This document shows positions 7,751 through 17,524 of a DNA stretch of 64,000 nucleotides, piece by piece; within the stretch, counting starts at the first letter, position 1; each line of letters starts with the position of its first letter. The notes under the pieces are model-generated. The model did no database searches. It was not told the DNA's origin and saw nothing but the letters and a program-made list of their open reading frames with translations. The position numbers and the translations under genes were made by a program. Source of the stretch: Hydrogenophaga sp. (GTDB lineage Bacteria; Pseudomonadota; Gammaproteobacteria; Burkholderiales; Burkholderiaceae_C); the NCBI GenBank assembly GCA_030682835.1, contig JAUXNG010000035.1, forward strand, positions 48,828 through 112,827, in the 5' to 3' direction.

Positions 7751-9463
7751 ATGGTCCGCCACACCCAACTCCTGCACCCCCAACGCCCTCCCGCCGCGCT
7801 GCGGCCCGCCGCCACCGTGCTGCTTCTGCGCGACAGCGCCGACACGGCCCGCCCGGGCGTCGAGGTGCTGATGACGCGCCGCTCCATGACGGCAAGCTTC
7901 GCCCCCGGTGCCCACGTGTTCCCGGGCGGTGGCGTCGACGCCGCCGATGCGCAGGCGGGTGGCCAGTCCACACGCCGCGCGACCCAGAGCGACCTGCACC
8001 TGACGCAGGCCATCGCCGCCATCCGCGAGAGCTTCGAGGAGCTGGGTGTGCTGCTCGCGCGACGCGCCGATGGCGCGCACCTGGGCACCGCGCAGATCGC
8101 CGCGCTCGACCGCAAGGCGCCATTCGCCGCACAGTGCGCGGCCCACGGCCTCACGCTGGACGGCGCCGAGGTGTTCGTGCTGGCGCACTGGATCACCGAC
8201 CGCGACCTGCCCCGCCGCTTCGACGTGCCTTTCCTCGTGGCCCGCATGCCCGAAGGGCAGGAGCCCGTGGCCGACGAATCGGAGCAGTTCGAGCCGGTCT
8301 GGGTACGCCCGGCCGACGCGCTGGCCCGCCACGCCGCGGGCGACTTCTTCATCATCTTCCCCACCATCCGCACGCTGGAACGGCTGCAGGCGTACGCCTC
8401 GGTACAGGCGGTGCTGGACGCCTGCGCGGTCAACGACGAGCCGCTGTTCACCAGCTGCCCACGCGCCGGCCTGCTGCAGGGCGCGGAATCTCGCCACATG
8501 GAGCACGAGCCCCCGTTTGGCGAGCTGGCGTTGACCAGCCCGGACGGGCAGATCGTGCACCACCTGGACTGGCAGCACGACCACGCGGTGGCGCTGCTGA
8601 AAAACGTGCAGCGCCTGACCGCACCGAACCCGGGCTTCATGACCGGCCCCGGCACAAACAGCTACCTGGTGGGCGACCCCGCCACCGGCCACATCGTCAT
8701 CGACCCGGGACCGGACGAGCCGGCCCACATCGAGCGCCTGTGGCGCGCCGCCGGAGGCGACATCCGCGCCATCGTCTGCACCCACTCGCACCCCGACCAC
8801 TCACCCGGCGCGCCGCGGCTGCAGGCGCTGTGCACCGCGGCCGGGCGCGAGAAACCCGCCATCCTCGGGCTGCCCAGCGAAGCTTCGGCGCGCGAACACA
8901 GCCGCTTCGCCCCCGAACGCACCTTGGCCGATGGTGAGCGCCTGACACTGCAGGCGACCGATGGCACCCGCCACACCCTGCTGGTGGTGCACACCCCCGG
9001 CCATGCGGCCAATCACCTGTGCCTGGTGCTGGAGGAAGACGGGCTGCTGTTCAGCGGCGACCACATCCTCAACGGCAGCACCACGGTGATCGACCCGCCC
9101 GACGGCAACATGGCCGCCTACCTCGACTCGCTGGACCGCCTGGCCGCGCTGTGCGACCGCCACCGCATCGACTTCATCCTGCCCGCGCATGGCTACGTGC
9201 TGGGCGACCTGCGCCGCAGCCCGGACAACCCGTCTGCCCCAGCAGAGGGCGGCGCCAAGGCGGCCATCACGCACCTGAAGGCACACCGCCTGGCGCGCGA
9301 AGCCAAGGTGGCCCGCGCCATGACCGCCCTGCCCCAGGGCACGGCCGACGATTGGGTGAAGCTGGCCTACGACGACGTGCCCGAGCGCCTGTGGCCGGTG
9401 GCCCGGCGCTCGCTGCTGGCGCATGTGGAACGCATCCAGAGTCTGGGCGGCTTCAATTTATGA
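7751..9463 (+). CDS. Nudix hydrolase - MBL-fold hydrolase fusion
   Basis: One 570-residue protein joins two enzymes. Residues about 15-235 form a Nudix-like domain ([19 protein letters not shown], and RESFEELGV at 92-100) of the large NUDT19-like type. Residues about 265-570 form an MBL-fold hydrolase of the LACTB2 type with THSHPDH at 344-350, [15 protein letters not shown] and PAHGYVLGD as zinc ligands, and a C-terminal winged-helix-like segment. The pairing suggests linked hydrolysis of acyl-CoA- or nucleotide-related compounds, but no substrate is shown. ATGs at 7742 and 7751 are both possible starts. The stop overlaps the next start (ATGA). Confidence 0.85.
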   Translation: MVRHTQLLHPQRPPAALRPAATVLLLRDSADTARPGVEVLMTRRSMTASFAPGAHVFPGGGVDAADAQAGGQSTRRATQSDLHLTQAIAAIRESFEELGVLLARRADGAHLGTAQIAALDRKAPFAAQCAAHGLTLDGAEVFVLAHWITDRDLPRRFDVPFLVARMPEGQEPVADESEQFEPVWVRPADALARHAAGDFFIIFPTIRTLERLQAYASVQAVLDACAVNDEPLFTSCPRAGLLQGAESRHMEHEPPFGELALTSPDGQIVHHLDWQHDHAVALLKNVQRLTAPNPGFMTGPGTNSYLVGDPATGHIVIDPGPDEPAHIERLWRAAGGDIRAIVCTHSHPDHSPGAPRLQALCTAAGREKPAILGLPSEASAREHSRFAPERTLADGERLTLQATDGTRHTLLVVHTPGHAANHLCLVLEEDGLLFSGDHILNGSTTVIDPPDGNMAAYLDSLDRLAALCDRHRIDFILPAHGYVLGDLRRSPDNPSAPAEGGAKAAITHLKAHRLAREAKVARAMTALPQGTADDWVKLAYDDVPERLWPVARRSLLAHVERIQSLGGFNL

Positions 9464-9780
9464 AAGGCCACTTCGGCTCCGCGAAGACCTGGACGGCTCT
9501 GGCCCTGGCTTGCGTGGTTTTTCCCGCAGCTGCCAGCATGAATCTCGCGCTGGACAAAGGCTGCCTCAGCTGCCACGGCACGGGCGCGCGCGGCAAGGCG
9601 CCGACCATGGCCGTCCTGGCCGCGCGCTATGCCAGTGCGAAGGGCAACGAAGCCGAGATCGCGCGCCTGTCGGCGCATCTGCGCGAACACCATTTGTTTG
9701 GTGGCGTGCCCGCGCATGAACGCCTGAGCGGCGAAGAAGCCGAGCACTTCGTGCGCTGGCTCGTGGATGGCGGGCGCTGA
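9460..9780 (+). CDS. Small c-type cytochrome
   Basis: The 106-residue protein has a signal peptide (ALALACVVFPAAAS) and one haem c site, CLSCH at residues 35-39. After cleavage only about 80 residues remain, close to class I cytochrome c size. No clear distal methionine in an MPP-type motif is visible; M49 in APTMAV is one candidate. It overlaps the upstream fusion gene by 4 bp and the downstream phosphoesterase gene by 14 bp, so the three are probably one transcript. The electron partner is unknown. Confidence 0.8.
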   Translation: MKGHFGSAKTWTALALACVVFPAAASMNLALDKGCLSCHGTGARGKAPTMAVLAARYASAKGNEAEIARLSAHLREHHLFGGVPAHERLSGEEAEHFVRWLVDGGR

Positions 9781-10555
9781 GACCGGCCCCGTGCGCCTCG
9801 CCTTTGTGTCCGACATTCACGGCAACCTGCCTGCCCTGCAGGCGGTGGTGGCGGACATCGCGCGGCGCCAGGTCGACCGGGTCATCAACCTCGGCGACAG
9901 CGTGAGCGGTCCGCTGCTGGCCGAGCAGACCGCGCAATACCTGATGACGCAGGGCTGGCTGCACCTCGCGGGCAACCACGAGCGGCAGCTGCGGGACCGC
10001 CCGGTGGCCCGCATGGGTGCGTCGGACGCGCAAGCCCATGCGCAGCTGAGCCCGCAATCGCTGGCGTGGGTGGCCTCTCAGCAGCCCACGCACCGGCTGA
10101 GCCAGGACGTGTTCCTGTGCCACGGTTCACCGCGCAGCGATCTCGAGTACTTTCTGGAAACGGTCTCGCCGCAGGGCCTGCGCCTGGCCACGGCCGACGA
10201 AATCCAGGCGCGTCGCGGCGACACCCCCGCCCGCCTTCTGGCCTGCGGCCACAGCCACGTGCCGCGTGCCCTGCGCTCACCCGATGGCTGCCTGCTGCTC
10301 AACCCGGGCAGCGTCGGGCTGCCGGGTTACGACGACGAGCACCCGCACCCGCACTGGGTCGACAACGGCAGCCCCGACGCACGCTACGCCATTGCCGAGC
10401 AAGGTTCTGACGGTGTCTGGAAAGCCGAATTGCATGCGGCGCCGTACGACCACGGCGCCATGGCGGCGCTGGCGCGCCGCAACGGCCGCGAAGACTGGGC
10501 CGTGCCGCTGGCCACCGGTTACGCGCTGCGTGGCACAGCCACCGCCATCGGCTGA
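9767..10555 (+). CDS. Metallophosphoesterase (YfcE/MJ0936-like)
   Basis: The 262-residue protein shows the full dinuclear metallophosphoesterase signature: FVSDIHGNLPAL near 13-24, NLGDSVSGP, AGNHERQL, CHGSP and ACGHSHVPR, then NPGSVGLP. Such enzymes cleave phosphodiesters; the cellular substrate is not known. No signal peptide is seen, so it should be cytoplasmic. The start overlaps the cytochrome gene. The stop codon sits inside an inverted repeat that may end transcription. Confidence 0.87.
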   Translation: MAGAETGPVRLAFVSDIHGNLPALQAVVADIARRQVDRVINLGDSVSGPLLAEQTAQYLMTQGWLHLAGNHERQLRDRPVARMGASDAQAHAQLSPQSLAWVASQQPTHRLSQDVFLCHGSPRSDLEYFLETVSPQGLRLATADEIQARRGDTPARLLACGHSHVPRALRSPDGCLLLNPGSVGLPGYDDEHPHPHWVDNGSPDARYAIAEQGSDGVWKAELHAAPYDHGAMAALARRNGREDWAVPLATGYALRGTATAIG

Positions 10556-10592
10556 GACCCAGCGCGACGTCAGCCGATAGCGCCATGGCGCT
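10547..10592. terminator. Two adjacent hairpins between phosphoesterase gene and rnpB
   Basis: ATCGGCTGA and its exact complement TCAGCCGAT frame a 14-nt loop (10547-10578) and include the gene's stop codon. Directly after comes a second perfect palindrome, AGCGCCATGGCGCT (10579-10592). They separate convergent transcripts. Neither is followed by a clear T-run, so termination is inferred from position. Confidence 0.4.
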
Positions 10593-10605
10593 GATTTGAA
10601 TAAGT

Positions 10606-10977
10606 GTGAAGCGCGCCGTTACGCCGGATTCTGTGCACCCGCGGCCTTCTTGCGAAAGCCCCGGGTGTGACCGTCATTCATCTGGGCCGGGGGTCACCCA
10701 CCCGGCTCGGTGCTACCTACCCGCCAGCTCCGCGGAACCACGTCAACGCTGGCCTATTTGGTATTGCTGCGCGTAGAGATTGCCCGTTTCACCCGCACTG
10801 AAGCGGCTCGTCTCTGTTGCTCTGATCCTCACCTTAGGGCCCTTGGAGCAAGCTCCTCGGGCTGGTCGGTGGAGAGGTGTTACCTCCTACGCTGTCCTGT
10901 GCAGTCCGGACGTTCCTCCAGCACTCCCTTTCGGGTTCCCTTGCGGGCTGTGCCAGCGACGGCCTGGCGCGCTTCAC
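10606..10977 (-). ncRNA. rnpB: RNase P RNA (M1 RNA), bacterial type A
   Basis: This is the catalytic RNA of RNase P, which trims the 5' leader of tRNAs. On the minus strand the ends pair exactly (GTGAAGCGCGCC with GGCGCGCTTCAC), giving helix P1. Conserved cores are seen: GGAGGAACGTCCGGACTGC near the 5' end, CAACAGAGACGAGCCG, GGTGAAACGGGCAATCTC, CCAAATAGGCCAGCG, and near the 3' end CCCAGATGAATGACGG. Size is about 370 nt, as in E. coli (377). Open frames across this stretch are not genes. Confidence 0.95.
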
Positions 10978-10983
10978 GCCGGT

Positions 10984-10989
10984 ATTATC
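10984..10989 (-). promoter_or_regulatory. rnpB -10 promoter element
   Basis: On the minus strand the hexamer GATAAT lies 6 nt before the predicted 5' end of RNase P RNA, the expected spacing for a sigma70 -10 box. A good -35 was not found at 16-18 nt spacing. Confidence 0.55.
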
Positions 10990-11051
10990 GGTGCTCTTCA
11001 CCGCCGCCCTGCCGGCCGCCTGCTTGATAACCACAAGCCCCAGTCCCGACC

Positions 11052-12896
11052 ATGATCCGCCTCTCCGAACTCAAGCTCCTCCTGGCCGAGGTGCCGGCCG
11101 AACACCGCCGTGCAGCCGACGCCCCGTCTGAAACCGACGAGGACCGCACGCCGCCGCCCCACCCCGTCGACAAGCTGACCCGCCTGGCGGCCACGCAGCT
11201 CGGCGTGTCACCCGAGCAGATCGCCACGCTGCACGTCTTCAAGCGCAGTTTCGACGCCCGCAAGGCCGATCTGCTGGCGGTCTACATCGTCGATGTGACG
11301 CTGGCCGACCCCTCGCTCGAACCGGAACTGCTGGCGCAGCACGCCGGCCACCCGCACATCCAGCCCACGCCCGACATGGCCTGGCACCCGCCCGGCCACG
11401 CGCCGGCCGGGTTTCCGGCCATTGAAGCCGAGCGCCCGGTGGTGGTGGGCCTGGGGCCTTGTGGCCTGTTCACCGCGCTGGCGCTGGCGCAGATGGGGCT
11501 GAAGCCCATCGTGCTGGAGCGTGGCAAGCCGGTGCGCGAACGCACCAAAGACACCTGGGGTCTGTGGCGCAAGCAGGTGCTCAACCCCGAGAGCAACGTG
11601 CAGTACGGCGAGGGCGGTGCCGGCCTGTTTTCCGACGGCAAGCTCTACAGCCAGATCAAGGACCCGCGCTTCCTGGGCCGCAAGGTGATGCAGGAATTCG
11701 TGGATGCGGGCGCGCCGCCCGAAATCCTCTACATGGCGCATCCGCACATTGGCACCTTCAAGTTGGTGAAGGTGGTCGAGGCCATGCGCGAGAAGATCAT
11801 CGCGCTGGGCGGCGAGATCCGCTTCCAGCACCAGGTCTGCGGCCTGCGGCTGACCTCTGACGGCGACAGCCAGCGCATCAGCAGCCTGCAGGTGCGCCAG
11901 CTGGCCACGGGCGAGACGGTGGACATGCCGGTGCAGCACGTGGTGCTGGCGCTGGGGCACAGCTCGCGTGACACCTTCGCGTTGCTGCATGACGCCGGCG
12001 TGTTCATGGAAGCCAAGCCTTTCTCGGTCGGTTTTCGCATCGAACACCCGCAGGGCGTGATCGACCGTGCGCGCTGGGGCCGCCACGCCGGGCACCCGCT
12101 GCTGGGCGCAGCCGACTACAAGCTGGTGCACCACGCCAGGAACGGCCGCGCCGTCTACAGCTTCTGCATGTGCCCGGGCGGCATGGTGGTGGCCGCCACG
12201 TCCGAACCGGGGCGTGTGGTCACCAACGGCATGAGCCAGTACTCGCGCAACGAACGCAATGCCAACGCCGGCATGGTGGTGGGCATCGAGCCCGCCGACT
12301 TTCCGCAGACCTTCCCGCAGGACCTGCCCCTGTGGACCGCTGCCTTCGGCGAGACCGTCGGCCCGCGTTACGCGCAGCAGGCCCAGGCGCTCGCGGCACA
12401 GGGTGGCACGCACCCGCTGGCGGGCATCGTGCTGCAGCGTGAACTGGAAGCGCGCGCCTACGTGCTGGGTGGCGGCACCTACGAGGCGCCCGGCCAGCTG
12501 GTGGGCGATTTCGTGGCGCAGAAGGCTTCGACCACGCTGGGCACGGTGGAACCGTCGTACCAGCCGGGCGTGAAGCTGGGCGACCTGAGCCCCGCCCTGC
12601 CCGCCTACGCCATCGAGGCCATGCGCGAGGCGATTCCGGTCTTTGGCCGCAAGATCAAGGGTTACGACATGGCCGACGCGGTGCTCACGGGCGTGGAAAC
12701 CCGCACCAGCTCACCGCTGCGCATCACGCGGGGCGACGACTACCAGAGCCTGAACACCATCGGCCTGTACCCGGCGGGCGAAGGCGCGGGCTACGCCGGC
12801 GGCATCCTGTCGGCCGGGGTGGATGGGTTGAAGGTGGCCGAGGCGATTGCCCGCGGCATCCTGGGGGCGGGCGTGCCCGCGTCAGTCGCCGGTTAA
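11052..12896 (+). CDS. FAD-dependent dehydrogenase, COG2509 type
   Basis: The 614-residue protein has an N-terminal domain of about 110 residues typical of COG2509 (MIRLSELKLLL, then HVFKRSFDARKADLL). A Rossmann FAD-binding motif VVVGLGPCGLF follows at about 130-140, then VLERGKPVRER, YGEGGAGLFSDGKL and CMCPGGMVV. The C-terminal part carries the second FAD motif (GEGAGYAGGILSAGVDGLKVAE). The family is linked to flavin-dependent oxidation or reduction with no agreed substrate. The start ATG fits the family N-terminus. It stands alone after rnpB. Confidence 0.88.
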   Translation: MIRLSELKLLLAEVPAEHRRAADAPSETDEDRTPPPHPVDKLTRLAATQLGVSPEQIATLHVFKRSFDARKADLLAVYIVDVTLADPSLEPELLAQHAGHPHIQPTPDMAWHPPGHAPAGFPAIEAERPVVVGLGPCGLFTALALAQMGLKPIVLERGKPVRERTKDTWGLWRKQVLNPESNVQYGEGGAGLFSDGKLYSQIKDPRFLGRKVMQEFVDAGAPPEILYMAHPHIGTFKLVKVVEAMREKIIALGGEIRFQHQVCGLRLTSDGDSQRISSLQVRQLATGETVDMPVQHVVLALGHSSRDTFALLHDAGVFMEAKPFSVGFRIEHPQGVIDRARWGRHAGHPLLGAADYKLVHHARNGRAVYSFCMCPGGMVVAATSEPGRVVTNGMSQYSRNERNANAGMVVGIEPADFPQTFPQDLPLWTAAFGETVGPRYAQQAQALAAQGGTHPLAGIVLQRELEARAYVLGGGTYEAPGQLVGDFVAQKASTTLGTVEPSYQPGVKLGDLSPALPAYAIEAMREAIPVFGRKIKGYDMADAVLTGVETRTSSPLRITRGDDYQSLNTIGLYPAGEGAGYAGGILSAGVDGLKVAEAIARGILGAGVPASVAG

Positions 12897-12975
12897 CGAA
12901 GCTTTACATCTGACGCATCATGTCTTGACAGACGGTGCGCAAGATGCAGGCTCCTCACCCTCAGGAGCCACCTCC

Positions 12976-13713
12976 ATGATCCGTCAGTCAAAACCCGTTC
13001 TACTCCCCCTCCTCACGGGCGTCCTCGCCCTGGGCACCGCCGGGCTGGCGCAGGCACAAGAAGAACAGGGCCGCGTGCTCAGCACCACCCCGGTGGTGCA
13101 GCAGGTGGTGGTCCCGCGCCAGGTCTGCCAGGACCAGGCCGTCACCGTGCCCGGCCAGAAATCCGGCGCGGGCGCCGTCATCGGCGGCATCGCCGGCGGT
13201 GCCATGGGCAATGCCATCGGCAACGGCGGCGGTCGCGCCCTGGCCACCGTGATCGGTGTGGTGGGCGGCGCCATGGTGGGCGACCGCATCGAAGGCAGCA
13301 GCGCGCCCACCACCCGGGTCGAACGCCACTGCAGCACACAGAACGTCTACGAAAACCGCACCGTGGCCTACAACGTGGTCTACGAATACGCCGGCCGGCA
13401 GTACACCACCCAGATGCCGAACGACCCCGGCCGTTATGTGCGCCTGAGCGTGACGCCGGTCGGTTCGCTGCCGCCTCCGCCCCCCGCGCAGAACATCTAC
13501 CCGGCGCAGCCCCAGGTGCAGTACCTGCCCGCGGCTCCTGTCACCCGTGTGGTGGTGGGCACCACGTACTACTCCACCCACCCGGTGGGGCCGCAGGTGG
13601 TCTATGTGGACGGTCACCGCCCGCCCGGCCACTGGAAGAACGGCCGCGCGTACCGCGATGACCAGCGTCCACGTCACCCGCACGGCGATCACTGGGACCG
13701 CCAGTGGCGCTGA
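12976..13713 (+). CDS. Glycine-zipper 2TM-domain outer-membrane/periplasmic protein
   Basis: The 245-residue protein has a signal peptide (LLPLLTGVLALGTAGLAQA) and a glycine-zipper segment at about 65-105 (GAVIGGIAGGAMGNAIG and VIGVVGGAMVGDRI), as in the 17-kDa antigen and SlyB families. The C-terminal half is rich in Pro, Tyr and His (PPPPPAQNIYPAQPQVQY; HPHGDHWDRQWR). These proteins associate with the cell envelope and are often stress-induced; function is unknown. A ribosome site CAGGAG lies 9 nt before the ATG, and a TTGACA hexamer at 12923 could be a -35 box. A bidirectional terminator follows. Confidence 0.85.
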   Translation: MIRQSKPVLLPLLTGVLALGTAGLAQAQEEQGRVLSTTPVVQQVVVPRQVCQDQAVTVPGQKSGAGAVIGGIAGGAMGNAIGNGGGRALATVIGVVGGAMVGDRIEGSSAPTTRVERHCSTQNVYENRTVAYNVVYEYAGRQYTTQMPNDPGRYVRLSVTPVGSLPPPPPAQNIYPAQPQVQYLPAAPVTRVVVGTTYYSTHPVGPQVVYVDGHRPPGHWKNGRAYRDDQRPRHPHGDHWDRQWR

Positions 13714-13740
13714 CCCGGAGGTCCCCGCTCGGGACCTCCC

Positions 13741-13776
13741 CATGAAAAAAGCGACCCTCGGGTCGCTTTTTTCATG
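13741..13776. terminator. Bidirectional rho-independent terminator
   Basis: A perfect 17-nt inverted repeat with a 2-nt centre: the stem GCGACCC/GGGTCGC is flanked by an A-run on one side and a T-run on the other, so it can stop transcripts from both strands. It sits between the convergent glycine-zipper and htpX genes. Confidence 0.9.
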
Positions 13777-13810
13777 GTCTCGCTCGGGCCGCATGCCCGG
13801 GCGCCGAGCG

Positions 13811-14680
13811 TCAGCGCTGCTGCAGGGCGGCGATGCGCTCTTCAATCGGTGGGTGCGTGCTGAACAGCTTGCCCACGCCGCTGGAAATACCCAGCGCCTG
13901 CATGGTCTTGGGCAGTTCGGCGGGGGTCAGGCCACCCAGACGGGCCAGCGCGTTGATCATGGGCTGCTTGCGGCCCATGAGCTGCGCGGCACCGGCGTCG
14001 GCGCGGAATTCGCGCTGGCGGCTGAACCAGGCCACGATGATGGCGGCCACGAAGCCGAGCACGATGTCCATCACGATAGTGGTGACCATGTAGCCGATGC
14101 CGGGGCCGGAATTGCTGTCGCTGCCGCGGCGCAGGAAGCTGTCCACCGCGTAGCCGATCACCCGGCTGAGGAACACCACAAAGGTGTTCATCACACCCTG
14201 GATCAGCGTCATGGTGACCATGTCGCCGTTGGCGATGTGGGCCACTTCATGGCCGATCACCGCCTCGACCTCTTCCTTGGTCATGTTCTGCAGCAGGCCG
14301 GTGGACACGGCGACCAGCGCCGAGTTCTTGAAGGCGCCCGTGGCAAACGCGTTGGGCGCACCTTCGAAGATGGCCACCTCGGGCATGCCAATGCCAGCCG
14401 TCTGGGCAAACTTCTGCACCGTCTGAACGATCCAGGCTTCGTCCGCGGTCTGCGGCTGGTTGATCACGCGCGCCTTGGTGCTGAACTTGGCCATGGGCTT
14501 GCTGATCAGCAGCGAGATGATGGCGCCGCCAAAACCGATGACGAGCGAGAAGCCGGCGAGCGCCGTCATGTCCAGCCCGTTGGCCGTGAGGAAGCGGTCC
14601 ACACCCAGCAGGCGGGTGGTGATGAGCAACACCGCCATCACGGCGAAGTTGGTCAGGACAAACAGGACGATGCGTTTCAT
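13811..14680 (-). CDS. htpX: Protease HtpX (membrane M48 metallopeptidase)
   Basis: HtpX is a heat-shock zinc protease of the inner membrane that helps remove misfolded membrane proteins. The 289-residue protein starts [19 protein letters not shown] with two N-terminal membrane segments (about 4-24 and 40-60), the zinc motif HEVAH at 144-148, two further hydrophobic segments (about 155-180 and 195-215) and the third ligand region [10 protein letters not shown]. Length matches E. coli HtpX (293). The start at 14680 is the family N-terminus; the longer upstream frame is not homologous. Confidence 0.95.
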   Translation of the reverse strand: MKRIVLFVLTNFAVMAVLLITTRLLGVDRFLTANGLDMTALAGFSLVIGFGGAIISLLISKPMAKFSTKARVINQPQTADEAWIVQTVQKFAQTAGIGMPEVAIFEGAPNAFATGAFKNSALVAVSTGLLQNMTKEEVEAVIGHEVAHIANGDMVTMTLIQGVMNTFVVFLSRVIGYAVDSFLRRGSDSNSGPGIGYMVTTIVMDIVLGFVAAIIVAWFSRQREFRADAGAAQLMGRKQPMINALARLGGLTPAELPKTMQALGISSGVGKLFSTHPPIEERIAALQQR

Positions 14681-14879
14681 TTTTTCTCCAGTGAATACAC
14701 GGCGGTGAAGACACGACAGGGCGGGCGCCGGGCTTGCACATCGGACCTCGACCGTGGCGGCCAGGTTCCCTTGGCATGCCACGGCGCGAAGCCCGCTGCA
14801 CCGCCAGCGGGACGGCGCATGATACCGAGAAAACAGTATGGGGGCTGCGCCCCGGAATTCAAGAAAAATGCCTTGAATT

Positions 14880-15710
14880 TCAAGGGCTTGGCGCGGGGCG
14901 GGGAGCCCGGAACACGGCCGCATCGCGGTAGAAGGCCGGGTCTTCGTTGGCCGGCCACCAGCCGGGCACGCCCAGCACCGGCAGCGGCGTGAAGGGCTTG
15001 CGCGCCAACGCGTCGGCTTGCAGCTGCTCGACCAGCCAGGCGTCCCAGGCGGCGAGGTCATCGCCCAGCGCCAGCGGCACCGGCCGGCACAGCACATGGG
15101 CGGTGATCGATTTGTAGGGCGCCACCAGTTTTTCCAGCAAGGCATGCCCGGGCAGCACCAGACGGGCCTGCGCCCAAAGCGGGCGCAGCGTCACGAACAG
15201 CTGCGTCCAGTCGCGGGCCACCAGCGCGTCCCACAGCTCGGGCGGGGCCTGCAGCAGGGCGGCGTTTTCGTCGAACAGGGTCAGCGCGTCGCGCAAGGGG
15301 CCTCGCACCTGCCCCACCCCGGCGGTGGCAATGGCGCTGGCCTGCAGCTGGTTGAGGCGGCGCTTGGACAACGGGAAACGCATCCAGCACAGGCCGTTGA
15401 AGAAGTCGTGCAGGCCTTCGCGGGTGGGTACGCAGCCGGTGTCGAAGATGTGGCTTTCGTACGCGGCTCCCGGGGGCAGGTCGGACTGGGGCACGAACCG
15501 GGGCATGGGCACGCCGCCCCCCTCACCTGCCAGCCGGTCGTTGAGCGCCTCTGGCAGTCCGGCCCCCGCTTCGCAGGCCTGGCGCACCGCCTGCCCGTCG
15601 GCAGCAAAGGGCGCGAACCAGGGCGCCGGCCAGTCGGGGGCCGGCCAGGCCACTGCGGCGGCGCAGGGCGTGCACACGGTCGGGCAGGCGCTCAGGCCAC
15701 CAGGCGCCAA
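14880..15710 (-). CDS. DUF3025 domain protein
   Basis: The 276-residue protein matches the DUF3025 pattern: [42 protein letters not shown] central motif (residues about 84-124), then a long helical C-terminal half ending with the [17 protein letters not shown] region. No function is known for the family. The start is a TTG at 15710 with GTGAGG 8 nt upstream, inside the end of pyrC (19-bp overlap); a GTG at 15677 is the alternative. The overlap suggests translation coupled to pyrC. Downstream (14841-14879) are two small inverted repeats, one with the arms AATTCAAG/CTTGAATT. Confidence 0.85.
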   Translation of the reverse strand: MAPGGLSACPTVCTPCAAAVAWPAPDWPAPWFAPFAADGQAVRQACEAGAGLPEALNDRLAGEGGGVPMPRFVPQSDLPPGAAYESHIFDTGCVPTREGLHDFFNGLCWMRFPLSKRRLNQLQASAIATAGVGQVRGPLRDALTLFDENAALLQAPPELWDALVARDWTQLFVTLRPLWAQARLVLPGHALLEKLVAPYKSITAHVLCRPVPLALGDDLAAWDAWLVEQLQADALARKPFTPLPVLGVPGWWPANEDPAFYRDAAVFRAPRPAPSP

Positions 15711-16738
15711 GGCAGCGCCTCACCACCGCGCAGGGGCTTGAGTTCGGCTTCGCCGAAGCGGAAGCTCTCGGGCGTGGTCCAGCTTTCGCGTTTGAGCGTG
15801 ACGGTGCCGGTGTTGCGCGGAAGGCCGTAGAAGGCCGGGCCGTGGAAGCTGGCAAAGGCTTCGAGCCTGTCCAGCGCGCCCACGGAGTCGAAGGCCTCGG
15901 CGTACATCTCCAGTGCGGCGTGTGCGGTGTAGCAGCCGGCGCAGCCGGTGGCGTGCTCCTTGAGGTGCGCCGGATGGGGCGCGCTGTCGGTGCCCAGGAA
16001 AAAGCGGTCGCTGCCGCTGGCCGCTGCGGCCAGCAGGGCCTGGCGGTGGGTTTCGCGCTTGAGCACGGGCAGGCAGTAGTAATGCGGTCGGATGCCGCCG
16101 GTGAAGATGGCGTTGCGGTTGTAGAGCAGGTGGTGCACGGTGAGCGTGGCGGCCGTGAACGGGCCGGCCTCGGCCACGTAATCCGTCGCCTCTTTGGTGG
16201 TGATGTGCTCCATCACGATCTTCAGCTCGGGGAAATCGCGGCGCAGCGGGATCAGCTGCTGGTCGATGAACACCGCCTCGCGGTCGAACAGGTCGATGTC
16301 GGACGAAGTGACTTCGCCGTGCACCAGCAGCAGCATGCCGGCCTTCTGCATCGCTTCCAGCGTCTTATAAGTCTTGCGGATGTCGGTCACGCCGGCGTCG
16401 CTGTTGGTGGTTGCGCCGGCCGGGTAGAGCTTGGCGGCCACCACTCCGGCCCCGCGCGACCGGGCAATTTCGTCGGGCGGCAGGTTGTCGGTAAGGTAGA
16501 GCGTCATCAGCGGCTCGAAGGACACCCCGGCGGGCACGGCCGCCAGGATGCGCTCGCGGTAGGCCACGGCCTGCGCCGCGGTGGTGACCGGCGGGCGCAG
16601 GTTGGGCATGATGATCGCGCGGCCAAACTGCGCGGCCGTGTGCGGCACGACGGTGTGCAGGGCCTCGCCGTCGCGCACGTGCAGGTGCCAGTCGTCCGGG
16701 CGGGTGATGGTGAGGGTGTCGGGGGCTGTGGTGCTCAT
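15692..16738 (-). CDS. pyrC: Dihydroorotase (class II)
   Basis: PyrC closes carbamoyl aspartate to dihydroorotate in pyrimidine synthesis. The 348-residue protein has the metal-binding [10 protein letters not shown] near 15-24, carboxylated-lysine region [14 protein letters not shown] (K at about 103), [30 protein letters not shown] and catalytic-type [10 protein letters not shown]. Length is the same as E. coli PyrC (348). It is followed by, and overlaps, the DUF3025 gene. Confidence 0.96.
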   Translation of the reverse strand: MSTTAPDTLTITRPDDWHLHVRDGEALHTVVPHTAAQFGRAIIMPNLRPPVTTAAQAVAYRERILAAVPAGVSFEPLMTLYLTDNLPPDEIARSRGAGVVAAKLYPAGATTNSDAGVTDIRKTYKTLEAMQKAGMLLLVHGEVTSSDIDLFDREAVFIDQQLIPLRRDFPELKIVMEHITTKEATDYVAEAGPFTAATLTVHHLLYNRNAIFTGGIRPHYYCLPVLKRETHRQALLAAAASGSDRFFLGTDSAPHPAHLKEHATGCAGCYTAHAALEMYAEAFDSVGALDRLEAFASFHGPAFYGLPRNTGTVTLKRESWTTPESFRFGEAELKPLRGGEALPWRLVA

Positions 16739-16789
16739 GCCTTCTATTTTCGCACCCCGCGCCCCGCCGCCCCCGGCCGCAGCCCCCGC

Positions 16790-17230
16790 TCAGAGCGTGT
16801 AGTCGCCGCTGGCCTCGGGCTGGAACAGCAGGGCGGCCACCTGCCCCGTTTCACACCGCCCGTCCGGCCCCGACCAGGTGGCCGCGTCTCCCACGCGCAA
16901 GCCGAGCAAGGCGGCACCCACGGGCGAGAGCACCGACACAAAACCGGCCATCGGCTCGGCATCGGGCGGATAACACAGCGTGATGCGCCGCGCCGGCTGG
17001 CCCTCGGGGTCCGACAGCAAGACCTGCGAATACATGGTGACCACGTCGGCGGGCACCTGGCGGGGGCTCACCTCGTCGGCGTTGTCCACCAGATCGGCCA
17101 GCGCCTGGGTGCGCCCCGCCTGCGGCTGGGCGCGCAGCCAGCGGTGGATGCGGACGCGATCGAGCTCGGTGACGACGCGCAAAGGGGCGGATGGCGGGGC
17201 CACGCCCGCAGAAGACAAAACGAATGGCAT
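16790..17230 (-). CDS. rnk: Rnk-like nucleoside diphosphate kinase regulator (GreA/GreB fold)
   Basis: Rnk proteins have a GreA/GreB-like C-terminal domain and can bind RNA polymerase without the long cleavage coiled coil. The 146-residue protein has a short N-terminal helical part (ELDRVRIHRWLRAQ) and a C-terminal FKBP-like domain (MYSQVLLSDPEGQPARRITL, then VSVLSPVGAALLGLRVGD). The start at 17230 has a ribosome site AGGAG 8 nt upstream. It is alone, upstream of pyrC on the same strand, with 51 bp between them. The assignment to Rnk rather than another Gre-fold factor rests on size and motif spacing. Confidence 0.8.
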   Translation of the reverse strand: MPFVLSSAGVAPPSAPLRVVTELDRVRIHRWLRAQPQAGRTQALADLVDNADEVSPRQVPADVVTMYSQVLLSDPEGQPARRITLCYPPDAEPMAGFVSVLSPVGAALLGLRVGDAATWSGPDGRCETGQVAALLFQPEASGDYTL

Positions 17231-17524
17231 GTGCACACTCCTGAAACCGTTGATACCCGGAAGGGCCCCGGGCGGCAGCGCCAGAGGGGGCGTGCAGGAC
17301 ACGAATCCCTCTGTTCAGGGGCCCGGCGATCGTGGATGCGCTCAGTGAAGGAGGATGGGTGATCGCCGGGCCGGGTCATGTCCTGGGCGGCGGCCCGTCA
17401 GACCCGTCGCCGCAGCGGCCCGCACGCGCGGGCCGCCCGCCGGGGTCACCGGTGGGCGCAGCGTGGGCGGCAGGGGCGTGGACATGCCGGCATCATAGTC
17501 CGCCAGCGGTCTGCGGCTGACGGG

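Noticed and set aside
10710..11131. Several short open frames over the RNase P RNA
   Set aside because: They lie on a structured RNA whose conserved core and P1 helix are clear.
17320..17372. Inverted CCCGGCGATC/GATCGCCGGG upstream of rnk as a terminator
   Set aside because: The loop is about 30 nt, there is no T-run, and it lies upstream of the gene; too weak to annotate.
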